A program made the position numbers and the translations under genes. Of a DNA stretch of 64,000 bases, positions 24,560 through 36,484 are shown in pieces (position 1 is the stretch's first letter; the number at the start of each line of letters is the position of its first letter). The notes beneath the pieces are model-generated. The model saw only the letters and a list, made by a program, of their open reading frames with translations, did no database searches and was not told the origin of the DNA. Origin of the DNA: Plectrocnemia conspersa (Eukaryota > Arthropoda > Insecta > Trichoptera > Polycentropodidae); the NCBI GenBank assembly GCA_009617715.1, contig VTFK01000228.1, forward strand, positions 558,001 through 622,000, in the 5' to 3' direction.

Positions 24560-24960
24560 CGAAATCACAGCCGTCGTTCAATTAGGAAAACGTCCTCGAA
24601 TATAATATAATCAACCCAAGGACAAAACCGAAGAATCGGTCCGTCCTATCTTCGCAAAACATTCTACCGCCCTTTTCTCGGGCGCTTTTTTTTCCACCTC
24701 CCTATCTAACCGCAAATTGAAAGCAAAGTGCAAAATAAAAATATAGAACGGGATTACAATTAAATTTTAAACGGTTTGCTGCTCTTTCTTCAAAAAGATA
24801 AAACCGTTTGGGGGAATGCCATGCCCCGCGTGGGGTCGAGGGTGGAAGCCACAACTCTATTACGAAGGCATTTGAGGGTGCTTAAACGGGTTCCGCCACC
24901 CCCGAAAACCACCCTTCGCCGGCGTCTTAATTTAAATCACGCCTTATACTCATTCAAATA
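24560..24960. promoter_or_regulatory. GC-richer island
   Basis: Includes CCGCCCTTTTCTCGGGCGC, AATCGGTCCGTCC and a region with CCCCGCGTGGGGTCGAGG and CCACCCCCGAAAACCACCC. A 61-codon frame (24776-24961) is arginine-, leucine- and proline-rich without a motif. Regulatory role is a guess from composition. Confidence 0.25.
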
Positions 24961-25244
24961 ACTGTTTTGGTGCTATTATGATTTATTTTTAATGCATAAG
25001 TAAAAAGTAGTTACCCGAATTATATTCATCAAAATATCAATCCACAGTAAACGAATATGAATCTACGCTATCTTTTAATGCATCAAAGGTTTCAATTGTG
25101 ATTTTATTACATATTTTATTAAATATTAATTTACGATAATAATTTCAATGTAAAACTAGTTTAAATGTGTTATATAATAATATTATAAAGTACATTAAAA
25201 GCTCAATTATATATTTTATATATTATTATATTAACAGATTCTAA

Positions 25245-25480
25245 AAAAATCTTCCGTAGAAGTTCTTAAAGAAATCCTGTATTAATTCTAGTGATGATGA
25301 TGATGATGATGATGATGAGAATTTCATTTCAAATAAAAAGCCAATGCTTGTAATTTCTTGTTCTAAAAATAATAGTACAAGAAATTGCATTAGCAAAGAG
25401 AAAAAAGTAGCTGAAAGAATGCGAAGATTATTTATGATCCATTCGATAATAACATATTTTTATTTAATTTTATTTCGATG
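25245..25480 (+). other. possible decayed exon with (GAT)n Asp run
   Basis: A (GAT)n microsatellite at 25292-25319 reads, in one frame, as N-S-S followed by eight D, then ENFISNKKPMLVISCSKNN and KEKKVAERMRR. The frame is free of stops from about 25267 to 25480, and an acceptor-like 'ATTATATTAACAG' lies at about 25228-25240. Acidic runs followed by basic residues are common in nuclear proteins and some transposase N-termini, but nothing here is diagnostic. It may be a chance frame. Confidence 0.2.
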
Positions 25481-25671
25481 ATAATAAAAATAAACTGACA
25501 TTGAAATTTATAACAGTAACATTTTTGTGCAACATATGTATTTTTATTTTCTGAAATTTCGTACTTCAAATAGTTTAACGCTTTTATTTTTGATAATTAA
25601 CGAATCCCAATTAAAAACAAAATATTAAAAATAATAATAAAAAAAAATTCGAGAGGAAAAACTGCAAGCTA

Positions 25672-26010
25672 TTTGCGTTAACACAGTCAGTCAGAGCTAT
25701 TCATTTCATCATTATTCATAATTTAAATGGATGGCAAGTTTGGGTTTACGCCCCTACTATTAGCCCTAAATCACACAATACGGATATACGTTCAATATAT
25801 ATTATTACTTCGGTTTATTTTTTTAATAAGTTTATATTTTTTTTTTTATAATTGTGTTCAAAAAATAATCCAGTGTTATGATAAGTATATCGTAAGTATA
25901 TTTTTAGAGCTAATATTATAATAGGGGCGTAAACCCAAATTTTTCATATTTTTCTAAATTATGAATAATGATGAAATGGATAGCTCTTAAACTGCCTGTG
26001 TTAACGCAAA
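25672..26010. mobile_element. TA-flanked long-TIR MITE (Tc1/mariner type)
   Basis: Flanked by TA on both sides (25670-25671, 26011-26012). Left end TTTGCGTTAACACAG and right end CTGTGTTAACGCAAA are exact complements. The inverted repeats extend about 90 bp with small gaps, through 'GAGCTATTCATTTCATCATT' and 'TTTGGGTTTACGCCCCTA'. At 339 bp it has no transposase; the 64-codon frame inside is part of the repeat. Confidence 0.85.
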
Positions 26011-26584
26011 TATAGTACAGATGTTTATATTTAAATAGTATTCTAAAATGTACAAAAGACGATGCCCAACATTAATTCTTATCGACTTATTATTTTTGTG
26101 GTGCGAGCCACAATGTGCCCCTAGATAAGTTTTTAGTTTTAATATCCTAGCCCCCACATCCTGAATACCCCCAGGCCAACATGTTTAACATGGCCTCCAC
26201 TTCTATCCGAAATACCGATTTTTTAAACTTAATATTTATACTTTTTCCGTTTAATTAAAATAAATTATGTAATTAAAAAATAAGTTATATATACAACACT
26301 ATTAAAAAATCATTTATTTAATATTTTTCTTAAATAATTATTAGGCAGTAATGGGAGTAAGTTTTAAATTTATTTGTCAATTTAAATAAAAGCAAAAAAA
26401 ATTTGGTTTATTTTATAAAAAACAATTAAATTTACATAAAATAAAAGGTTTAATATTTATTTACATTTTATTTACCTAATTACTTGCATTTCTATTAACA
26501 CAATTATTTTCATTTTTATTTACATTGTTATTCCCACAGCTATTTACATTTTCATTTGCTTATTTATTTAAACAATTATTTATA
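26011..26584. other. AT-rich DNA, no gene seen
   Basis: One GC-richer patch at 26090-26210 (CCACATCCTGAATACCCCCAGG) and otherwise AT-rich sequence directly before the LINE 3' end. Confidence 0.5.
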
Positions 26585-27010
26585 CATGTCGCTAAGCATT
26601 TTTTCAAACTACTAAAAGGTGCTGTCGACAATCCAGCTATTCTCGAGGAATTCCAGTTTTGGGTTCCGGAACATTTTTGAGAATCACGATCGAGACCTCT
26701 TTTGATGGCAGTTAGGGCTAGGACATCCGCACTTGCCGACTCGCCTATAGCTGTGGCCATACGGCTCCTTAATACGCTGGCATTGAAAATTGATTTATTT
26801 AATGTTAGCTACGAGGATCTGATCCGGTTTATATCTTTTAATTTTAATATTTTATAATTTTTTTTGTTATGTTTAAGTATTGTTATATTTATTTATATAT
26901 ATACGTTTTTTTATGTTTTATAAATTTATAATTTGCTTTCGACCATCGTGGCGCATTGGGGTAACCTGTTAGGCCACGATGGTCTTAATTTAATCGAAAA
27001 AAAATAAAAA
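26585..27010 (+). mobile_element. 5'-truncated LINE 3' end (CR1/L2-like)
   Basis: Near-identical to 61525-61950. It begins inside the last part of the ORF ('TGTCGCTAAGCATTTTTTCA') and carries the end of the coding region, the 3' untranslated region, the terminal hairpin (GACCATCGTGG ... CCACGATGGTC, 26941-26984) and an A-rich tail with AAATAAAA units. A TGA at about 26679 breaks the frame where the other copy has CGA; conversely it has TCA where the other copy has a stop. This is the usual 5'-truncated product of target-primed reverse transcription. Confidence 0.85.
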
Positions 27011-28269
27011 TAAAAAAAATATGTGTATGTAAATAATTTTAAAATACATTTTCTTGATTTCTTTGACGCAACCTCTCAAATATTTCGCTAAAATCTAATT
27101 TTTGGCTATATTATTTAGCCTTTTTTGTGTCATTGAATTTCTCTCCCGAGTTTTCAGCAAATTCCCTAATCTACTGAAAGATTTTTTTCCGTCAAAATTG
27201 ACTGAAATTATGCAAAGTAACTCTAAGGCAATACATACATATATTTAAAATTATACTATACTACTTTTTTTTTTAAATTGAATTTAAAAGTTTTAACGGA
27301 TTTTTTCAGCGTCAAAAATATTTTTTTTATATTTAGTAGCTCTTCTATTAAATAATTCAATAATTCTTTGCCAAAAGAAAAGATTTGTTTCTAATTTCAT
27401 TCATGAAATTTAGTTATCGACTAAATTATGATTATCGAGAATTGGTGATAATAATTAATTTATTTCTGTACTTTAAATCGTTAATAATAAAACGTAAAAC
27501 AGGAAAAAATATAGATATTCTAAAATTTCTTGTATTTTCTGTGACTGCTCTACTAAAATATCGAAAACAAATTGTCGCCTCTTGAAAAATAATAAAAATA
27601 ATTTTCCAAGAGTCGCGTAAATGCTGCATCCCTTGCATTAATTTTTTAATAAGAACGATTTCGACATTAAGGGGTATTCTTTCATTTTGTATAAAAACAA
27701 CAAAACACTGTCATTAACATATCTTTGTTTGACTTGAAATTTAAGAGTTTTCATTGTTTTTAGAGCTGATGGGAGTAGATTTTATAGTAATCTCTCTAAG
27801 AAAAAACGTCTAATACTACAAGTGCTCCCTGATAATCCATCCACTTAAATAAATCCACTCCATCTTGTATTTGATAACCTTTGAAGTGATGTTGGTATAT
27901 ATTTTTCCAGCACTGTAAAGAGCAGGACTGTGAGAGAGCAAAAAATAGAAGCTTTCTATATGTTAAAAAAATGTTATTCAATCTTGGTAAATTTTTGGGG
28001 TATTGGTTCATTTTTGGAAGGTGTACCGAAAAGAGAGAATAGGTAAATTTTGTTCTATATTAAAATTCTAAAATTAACACCACGCATATTCGGGAAATTA
28101 TCAAATCTTGAAATTCTCTACCATTTTTATTTTGTATAAATATTTAGGAATTCTTGAAAGGTGATCGTGACTATATGTTTGTACTGTATTAATCTAATTT
28201 ATTCTGCTATTTTACCCGTTGATTTTTCAACGGCTACGAAGTTAGTTAATTTTATATAAAAACAAACGG
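27011..28269. other. AT-rich DNA, no gene seen
   Basis: Short frames up to 71 codons with no motif. 'TTTTATTTTGTATAAATATT' type AT-rich words dominate; no element ends recognised. Confidence 0.5.
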
Positions 28270-28690
28270 TATATCACGTTACTTCATCCACCGTTACGTA
28301 ACACTAAAGCGTAAAACTTTGACCTAAAGTGTGGCTATTAATAACGGCGGGTTCAAACGCGGCAAAAGAGGGGTCAATAGGTCCCCCGGCGGGGTTTTAA
28401 CGGGCTTACCAACTAACCCCTAGCTATTAGTGTACAATTGTTAAATGTACTACACACTACGTGGATACCTACATATGTGCATGTGAGCCTTAAAGCCATC
28501 CGCGATCATCCCCAGAAGCCGGAAGCCTTATCGAAAAGAAGCCCCGGCGTCACAATACTCCACAACAACACCCCTCAGGGCAGCATTCGATATAATTTTT
28601 AGTGGTTTTTCGTTTTAATATCGGATTTGCATCGAACACTGCACGCTGGGTCGCGACCGCGAGCTTATTCGTTTAGAATCGGATCAAACA
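28270..28690. promoter_or_regulatory. GC-richer island
   Basis: Holds CCGTTACGTAACAC, AGGTCCCCCGGCGGGGTTT and GGGTCGCGACCGCGAGC. No plausible ORF. One of the larger islands; a conserved regulatory sequence is possible but untested. Confidence 0.25.
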
Positions 28691-29335
28691 TCAATCGTCA
28701 AACAATTGTATTAAGTATTAGTTCATTTTACGTTTTATAACTAAATCGAATAATTTAATTAAAATGTGTAGATATGTTTCATAAGGTATCGAATTTTTAA
28801 GCTTTTCACATTCGAATTACGATGGTGTTACATATATTATCTTATAATTATGTAATGCGTGTTCTACAAAAGCAGTTCACATTTAAAAAAACAATAAATA
28901 TTTATTTATGACATAATTATTATTAGAAAAAATGAGGATCATTATAAAAAAATCTTGAATGTAATTTAAAAAAAAAAGTACAATAGTTGCTTTTCTTCAA
29001 CATCTAATTATTTTATTTTTTTGTAATTTTTAAATTCCTCTTCTATGTATTTTTTATTAAAAAATATAGCTAAGAGACTCTACGACATCTACTATATTTT
29101 TTTAACAATCATATTCAGCTTATATTGATTAGGTGAATGTGGTAGATGTAATAAAATGCTGTCATATAAATACACACTGCATGCTCGGGAGACGGTAGTA
29201 CACAAAAAACAGTATTTAAGTCTATTGCTATTATTTACCGTCAGTGATTTATAATATATTTATTTAGCTCTATAGTAAGCGATATAAACAGATTTTGTTT
29301 AATACTTCGATGCAATTTTGATTAGATTTTAGTAT
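28691..29335. other. AT-rich DNA, no gene seen
   Basis: AT-rich sequence with no recognisable gene or element end. Confidence 0.5.
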
Positions 29336-29747
29336 GTGCTGCCCGGGGCGATCCTTAAAATTGCCGCCCCCCCCATATATTTTTAAAAAGAAAATCTGAC
29401 CTTTCTAAAAATCTATAACCTAAAAAATCCAAATCATTACAGAGTATAAAAAAATACACAAAAAATATTAATTATAGAATTAGCTAACAAATTATGTATT
29501 ATAATAAAAATATACTTAAGTATTTGTAATTTATATTTAAATAAACGAAACTAGAAATTACAAATACACGTGTATAATAATAATAATAATGTATTTCTAC
29601 CATCTGTCCAATAATAAATTAAAATATTTCACAATTAATTAATTTTACAAAAAAAATTATATATAATTTATAAAATATGCCGCCTCCAAGCAAGTGCCGC
29701 CCGGGGCGGACCGCCTACCTCGCCCCCCCCCCATGGTTACGTCACTG
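29336..29747. mobile_element. hAT-like non-autonomous element, eroded left end
   Basis: Left part 'GTGCTGCCCGGGGCGATCC' and 'TTAAAATTGCCGCCCC' match 13763-13795. The right end reads CATGGTTACGTCACTG, i.e. CAGTGACGTAACCATGG on the minus strand, comparable to the CAGTGGCGTAGCTAGGG end at 13743. The inner right part has 'GTGCCGCCCGGGGCGGACC'. AT-rich filler lies between; no transposase. Confidence 0.5.
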
Positions 29748-30869
29748 ACTAGATTCATTACACAGAATAAATTATTTGATTAGGTAATTAATATTGATAA
29801 TCGATTTAGAAGTAACAAAGAATACTTATTCTTTACTTTATGAAAAGTTCAAATTTTGCATGTACAATTTCATTCAAAATTTTATGATGCTTTCAAGTTT
29901 ATAATCCGCGAGAGTTGTGAATGATCGGCACTTTATAATGTTTCCGTTTAAATTTTGACTCACAGCAGAAATACATTTTGCTGTCAACAATGTATTGGGA
30001 CGGGTGAGCCCTTTCACGTGTTTTTACGATAAGCATATTCATATATTAAAATTATTTTTTTCTCACAGACAAAAGCAAAACAAGAGTGGTTCTGAAATAT
30101 TTTTTTGTAGTTTTTTTCCATCTTACTTTGGTTTTATGACAAAATTGAAATCTTGTCTATAGAAATATATAAGTATATTATGACTAATACATCACTACTT
30201 ACAACATTTTTAACCACTATTGTAATTATTTATGAAGTACTAATTTTAATCATAATTTTAAAAGTTTAGGAACCCATCTCCCTTTTCTTACTTATATTTT
30301 TTATTGAACCTCTGCTTTTTGTTTCCCCAATGCAATTCTAAAATTATCTGTATTCTGTAAAAGAAAACACTTAATAATACAATAAAATTATACATATTTA
30401 TTTCTATTATGTATTGTAAACAATTCCTTCTGATTTATATTACAGTAAATAATTATACACCCATATATCTTCAATCTTTTAACTTCTAAATTTATTATTG
30501 AAAGAAAAAAGTATTTAATAGAATTTAATTTAAATCATATTTATAAAATTTTCAGTATTGACAGCCATTATTAAATTCCATAGAATATATATGTTTTAAT
30601 GATTAAATCGTATGTGTATATTTTTACAATATATGCAATATTAATTATATTATATACTCAAGGAAGTTAATTAGCTATGTAGAGTTTTTTTAATTTAAAT
30701 TTTTAATTTACTTAATAAAATATTGATGCTATTATGTACAGATAGCGCCACTTTTTTTTGACAGTATTTTGTGAAAATGGCAATTTATTTAAAGGTAAGT
30801 TACATAATCGTGCTTTATTGAATGTACCTCTTTTCCAATTGTGCTTTTAAAAGATTTTTGACATTTCAA
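29748..30869. other. AT-rich DNA, no gene seen
   Basis: AT-rich stretch without recognisable coding or element features. Confidence 0.5.
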
Positions 30870-31060
30870 AGGTAGCCGTAATTACACCTAGGCTGCGATA
30901 CGTGTCGAGGTGTACTTTTCCCCTTTGACGGACAAATTGGTTTCGTTTGGGCAACGGCGAAATGGGCGGAGGCGCCGCCCTAGCGGACCCTTATACGAGA
31001 GAGTCCTGATACGCGACAATGCCATTTACGGGCCCCCATAACCGACTCAATTTTGAACCA
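30870..31060. promoter_or_regulatory. GC-rich island
   Basis: Contains GGGCGGAGGCGCCGCCCTAG (a near-palindromic GC core) and CATTTACGGGCCCCCATAACC. No ORF. Repeat similarity within the window was not seen. Candidate regulatory sequence by composition only. Confidence 0.3.
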
Positions 31061-31239
31061 GTATCTAACTGTATTAATAACATAATGAAAGGGTATAGAA
31101 AGAATATTGTTGTTATATATGATAACTCTCGTAAACTGTAATCAATCATGGGATTTTATATACTGTCTTTTTAATGGGGTCAATAACATGTAGCGACACT
31201 ATTTTAGTTGAAATATTATCCCTGATTTTGTCAACGTGT

Positions 31240-31390
31240 TTTCTTTTCTGGCGATAATCCAGTTAAGCACCAATGACCGGGGGAGTACGCATTGTCACCC
31301 TCGGGGTGACAAAACCGTGCGGGATAGTCCGGCGCAGTGATGCGATTACGTAACGTTTGCTTATGGTAACACTGGATGGCATGGTAAATT
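31240..31390. promoter_or_regulatory. GC-rich island with a short hairpin
   Basis: Includes a perfect 7-bp hairpin GTCACCC-TCG-GGGTGAC (31294-31310) and GATTACGTAACG. No ORF and no tRNA fold can be drawn around it. Function unknown. Confidence 0.25.
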
Positions 31391-31780
31391 TGGATGATAG
31401 TAGAGTTTATTTAACGGATGAGTTTGTTTTAAAGTTGATTAATATTTCAATTAACTTTCATCCACGCATTTTTAAACTATTTCTATATCTGTTTTTTATT
31501 GGATCGGGTTTTTGCGTCGGTACGCTGCGCGGATAGACGTAGGCTCGGTCTTGAGTGACCGTTGTGAAGCTATTGAATGTATTGCTACTGAATAATAATA
31601 TTTAGAGACTGAGAAGGTAGCGTTAAGTCGCGCTCTGATTCACTCAAGTTTTATATATCAATTAGACTCGATTTGAAACAAATTTCTTTATTAAAAATGT
31701 TTGTTATAAATTGCGGTCTACGAAAAAGTCAACGTGTAAATTTACTCATTTTTTTGGAGCTCTTGATTACACTTAATTAA
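31391..31780. other. Non-coding DNA, moderate GC patch
   Basis: A mild GC-richer patch at 31500-31660 (GTCGGTACGCTGCGCGGATAG). No gene recognised. Confidence 0.4.
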
Positions 31781-32005
31781 CCTTTTGATCGCGGATGACA
31801 CTTATAGAAGTCATCAAGAAAATTGCCAGTTTGTATTGCGCATCTAAATGTGTCATGTACCTTTGAGCTTTGTAATATTTTTTTTTTTGTATAATTTAAG
31901 GTTGAAAAACACTTTAATTTATTAAAATAATATTTAAATAGGTGCTCTCCCACATATGAGCAAATTTCAAAATGCCGCGCAAAAATATCAGCCGCGGTTA
32001 AAGGG
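31781..32005. mobile_element. piggyBac-type MITE, 'CCCTTTgACCGCGG' family
   Basis: Flanked by TTAA (31777-31780, 32006-32009). Left end CCTTTTGATCGCGG; right end, reverse-complemented, CCCTTTAACCGCGGC. Length 225 bp. Related to the copy at 43348-43577 throughout, including 'GGTGCTCTCCCACATATGAG'. The sequence after the right TTAA (AAATGACAAATCTCGATTT) is also shared with the other copy. Confidence 0.8.
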
Positions 32006-32819
32006 TTAAAAATGACAAATCTCGATTTAAAAAAAAATGAATTTCGAACAATTCACTTTAAAACTTTGTTTTATCTTTAACTCGGCCTCCTGTTTTTTTT
32101 AATCAACATTATTTGACTAAAAATCCTTTCAGATGTTTTAATTTGCGTGTGGAATCTTAAAAATGTATTCGATATTTTTTTTTTAATTGTGCAGAAAATT
32201 AAAAAACAAACCCATCTTTGATCGCACTGTAATTTTCGACCCACATACAATGAGCTCCATTGTATGTATGCGTATTTAAGCGATGTATGCAACACAACTT
32301 TATTTTTACGGAGGCTGTGAATTGATTATTAACTCCTCATGGCTTCGCCGCGCACACTTCGAACGTTTGGGCACTGAGGCATACGCCGATTTACACAAAC
32401 GCTTTCGTTAAAAACCCGAGATATAATATTTTTTTGCGTATCGTAATAATACTATGTATTGTTTTTTGAACATTTTGACGCATTGGGGTAACTTGTATGT
32501 TTTTTTATTTAAATTAATAATTTTTTATAGTAGTAGATTTGAAAAGCAATCGATTTAAGAACAAAACAGTTACATTTCTACTGTATATATAAGAAAAATA
32601 ATATTATAATGATTAAAAATGTCTAGCAACTTAACGCTGAAATGTTTGTTTTTATATGAATCAAGTGATCTTATCTTTGTTGAAATTTTTTTGTACATAT
32701 AGCATTGAGATTAACTTTTATTTAATATATGAATTGCATCTTTGTTGTACGATGAATCACATTATTTTTATATTCAACATAAGCAAATAGATAATTTCCC
32801 TTTAGTTTCACTCTTCCGT
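32006..32819. other. AT-rich DNA with a LINE/SINE tail trace
   Basis: At about 32471-32490 'GACGCATTGGGGTAACTTG' is a remnant of the LINE/SINE terminal loop without its stem. A minor GC patch lies at 32340-32400. No gene. Confidence 0.4.
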
Positions 32820-33120
32820 ATCCCGAGTGAGGAAAAATTGATTTTCCACGTGGAAAATTCAATGGGTGTCTGGCGTCAGTGTGTCACGTTGCGCCCGAGA
32901 CCTTCACCGTAGGGGAGATGCAATCGGTGCACGTCAGCAAATTCGAAAACCAGGGGTGCCAACATAGGGGCGAATGCACCCCAACCTCACCTATCCACCT
33001 ACATATTTTTTCAATTTATTGACCTCTGAGCGCAGAGACAAGACCGCGACTTTCCTAATCGAGACATGGATCTTCTCCCTATAGGAGGAAAATTTAAAGC
33101 CGGATCGTAAATAATCCATT
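32820..33120. promoter_or_regulatory. GC-richer island
   Basis: Contains an interrupted inverted pair (GATTTTCCACGTGGAAAATTC is nearly self-complementary around CCACGTGG, an E-box palindrome at about 32847-32854) and GGGTGTCTGGCGTCAGTG. No ORF. Candidate regulatory element. Confidence 0.3.
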
Positions 33121-33472
33121 TTATCTTTGGATGCAACATGAAAGATATATCTCCCATGTATCATATGGAATTGAATCGTGGACGAATTAAGTAATACACC
33201 ATGTCTACAAATTAATATATATTGTGTGATTTATAGTGCTTAATTTTCTGACCAATTTGGAGGAATGTATGGGAATAAAACTTATTATTTAATATTATTA
33301 TAAATATTTATTATATTTACATGACTTTTAATATGCATTAACTGGTTTGTTGAGGATTAGGAACCTAATACTTTGTTCATGTGGTAGGGTAGGTAATAAT
33401 ACATAATTAATATTAAAATAAATATGTAAAAACTAGTATTTATAAGTTTAATAAATTAAACGAGGAACACAT

Positions 33473-33704
33473 AAACCAAATTTTGACCAATAGGAGAGCG
33501 AAAAAACAATTATCACTTCTCAGAAGTCAAAAATTCACGGCAAAAGCAATAAAATCGTGTCTTCGCCGTCGCAGTGGGAACGCTCGTTACCGAGCGTTCC
33601 CACTGCGACGGCATCGACACGGTTTTACTGCTTTTGCCGTGAATTTTTGACTTCTGAGAAGTGATAATTGTTTTTGCGCCCTCCTATTGACCAAAATTCG
33701 GTTT
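33473..33704. repeat. palindromic foldback repeat, best core copy
   Basis: A near-perfect inverted repeat: arms of about 114 nt (33473-33586 and 33591-33704) around a 4-nt centre TTAC. The outer ends are AAACCAAATTTTGACC and GGTCAAAATTTGG-like; the inner ends are GCAGTGGGAACGCTCG and CGAGCGTTCCCACTGC, exact complements. It lacks the side tails seen in other copies. Transcribed from either strand it would form a long hairpin RNA. Confidence 0.85.
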
Positions 33705-34359
33705 GAATACACTTTGACCAATATTGAAATCTCTTATTAAAATTTCGTGCATTATGAAATAAATTATAATATTAAGTTTTTTTTTTGTTTATTTTGTATA
33801 TTATATATATGTTTAGTTAAAATTTGTTTGGTGTAAAAATTAGCTATTAAGCTAAATATATTAATAAATATAATTATCAATAAATCTAGTTTACTTCTAA
33901 ATTTGAATGATATCTTATTATCGTTTAATATTATACTTATTGAAAATAAAATAATATACATATGAGGCCACAGGCGATGACATGTTTAGTCCCATCCCTT
34001 TAGTTATATAAAATATATTTTTTTTATTTTAGTATTAAGATGACTTGAAAAAGGTCTTTATTTACTCTATTTAATTATATTAATTATGGTATTTATTGGA
34101 TATATTTATAATTAATAAAACTTGTTTGGTTTATTTATATGCGCTTTAAATTCATATAAATTATACGGAAATTATTATTATTTTTTGCTTTATTAAAACT
34201 ATTTTTAAATTTTCGTAAACTGCCTAGTAAAAATCAATATCAATATAGATTAGTTATCTATTGAAATAGACTTCCAATAATCTAAATCGTACGATTATTA
34301 GGGGAGATGTAACAAGTTTAATGTGCAATTACACAAAAGTTGAATAACTGTTATGTCGA
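33705..34359. other. AT-rich DNA, no gene seen
   Basis: Only AT-rich sequence and a 65-codon minus-strand chance frame. Confidence 0.5.
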
Positions 34360-34580
34360 TTTGTTTCTGGTTCCCCCTCAAAGTTTGTATGTAGGTTAAG
34401 CAAGTTTGCCATAAATATCGCAGATAAAAGTTGCGCGGATCAGATTGTCCCGGAGGATTGGTAATCTCTCAGTGTTGCCATCGCATCTCCGGAAGTGGCC
34501 CTGTTTTCATTTTCTCGCTCGGACACCAAATTGCCAGTGGAATGGGAGTGACGTTTTTATGAACGTACTCGAGATGAGGT
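34360..34580. promoter_or_regulatory. GC-richer island
   Basis: Includes TTGCGCGGATCAGATTGTCC, CATCGCATCTCCGGAAGTGG (an ETS-type GGAAG word) and CAGTGGAATGGGAGTGACG. No ORF. Candidate regulatory element by composition only. Confidence 0.25.
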
Positions 34581-34899
34581 GACCATAATTTTGTACTGAA
34601 TAGAACTGCACTTATTATATTTTATATATAAATAACATTTAACATTAAAAATGATGCAACCTCAACTTTATCAACCCAATATTTAATTCAGATTATTAAA
34701 AAATATTTAGTTTGTTTATTATTTAATAATAAAAAATCATTGGAACTAAATTTATTTTTTTTTATTTTTTTTCACAAAACATCGTGATTGACTAATATTT
34801 ATAATGAAAAGTATCCGATTTTAGTATTATATGATATTAATCTATCTGAATAAACATAATATTTGACGTAAATTAAAACATTTCTTTGTTAAAAGAGTT

Positions 34900-35611
34900 T
34901 CGCAAAATATTTATTTTTACGGAAAACAGAACTTTGTGGAACAATCTGGAATCCGCAAAAATATAAAATTAAGACCTCTACAGATAAAGCATTGCAGAAA
35001 ATTTAAAACGCTTATCCAAATTTGGAAAACAAATAAGAAAAAAGATTTTAGAATGATATCTACTTTTCATAACACTCAGATGATAGACATGACAAAAAGC
35101 CCAGAAAAATCGGCCATACAATATATATATAAAAGCCTCAATGTATAACGGATTGTAATAAATATATGAGGTGTTAATATTTCAAAAAAAAAACAATGGA
35201 ATAAACAAAAAGAAAAATATTTTTCATTTATTTCAATGCGCATTGTTTTATTCGTTTAGTGTCTATCAACATTTGAATCGTAACAGCAAAATTAAATTTA
35301 AGGATTTTATTTTGAGTAAGGCTAAAGAATGGATGCAGCATCCAGTGTAATCTATCGATTCTAAAGACATTTCACCATTTTGTACCACATCTTGCCTTGC
35401 CTGTGTTGTCGATCCACTAGAAAGGCTTTCGGATAAACTGAAAAATCATCAGCTAATAAAAATAAAAAGTAGGGGAAAATATGTGAGAAGAAAGTGTCGT
35501 GTGTGTTCTGCACATGGAATAAGGAAAGATACAGCATACATGTGCAGAAATTGTGAAATTCTTCTTCATATTGACAAGTGTTTTTTTACGTATCGAAAAA
35601 TATTAAAATAA
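34900..35611 (+). pseudogene. piggyBac-like transposase relic (C-terminal half)
   Basis: Read across frames this is the 3' half of a piggyBac-superfamily transposase. Frame 34936-35148 contains KKDFRMISTFHNTQMIDM, the counterpart of the family's K-R-D-V-R-M-L-S-T-x-H block in the DDE core. After a stop and shifts there follow QKEKYFSFISMRIVLF and KAKEWMQHPV. A C-terminal zinc-binding domain then appears at about 35494-35600: CRVCSAHGIRKDTAYMCRNC followed by ILLHIDKCFFTY, the cysteine/histidine pattern typical of piggyBac proteins. Stops and frameshifts make it inactive. No TTAA-bounded end was identified. Confidence 0.8.
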
Positions 35612-36484
35612 ATAAAAAAAGTGTAAATAATAAAAATAAATATAAATAGTGATATAGTGTGGTTTGAAAGTGTAGTGATAAATAAATGTGTCTGTGACAG
35701 TTGTAAGCAGAAAAAGGACGCCGAAAAATTTGGTGAGTGCAAATTATATTATATTATAAACGGATATTTTGTATAAATCGTTTATACAAAAATATGTAGA
35801 AGCATTTACACATACATATTATTAAATTATTGTTTATAACCATTGCCACCATTTTCAATTTACACAAAATATTAGGAATGAAAAATGCATATTTATTAAT
35901 TCAGAATTTTATTCCTCATAGATTTTTTTAAACGCAATAATATTATTTTTATTCAATTATTTTATTTAATGACGGCAATAAACTAATACGGCTATAATTT
36001 ATCCGAATTGAAACTTTTTTATCCTGGTTTCTTAATCTGTGAATCATTGTGGTTTTCCAAATGGTGAGAAAATTTTAAAATAACGAACACCCGGTAAAAA
36101 GTTCGTATGTTAATGGATGATATTTTTTTGAAGTACTTTGATTACTGTGTTATCTAATTTATCTACATATACCGTAGCGATTTTACTTTTTAATTCTGCA
36201 ATAACATACAGAAGCTTAGGTTAAAAAAGTTTTTTAATTGATGTACTATCAACCTGGATGTTTCGATTTCTTTTGATTGGATTGGTTGTATGTTTACCTA
36301 ACCAGACAGTTTGCCCCTGAAATGTATTTCTGTCCAAAAAGTGTAACATAAAATATTATTTTTTATATGAAATAAATATTTATGATTCATACATTTCATA
36401 AAAAAATCATGTGCCCCCAAAAAGCGACAGATTGTATTTTCTTGACGTGACTCTTTTTGTGCTAAAAATTGTTTACAAATTATT
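35612..36484. other. AT-rich DNA, no gene seen
   Basis: The piggyBac 3' end may extend into 35612-35750, but no terminal repeat is recognisable. The remainder is AT-rich with no gene. Confidence 0.45.

Noticed and set aside
26560..26760. Minus-strand open frame of 66 codons, with a near-identical twin at 61448-61699
   Set aside because: The similarity is explained by the LINE on the opposite strand; the minus frames are shadows.
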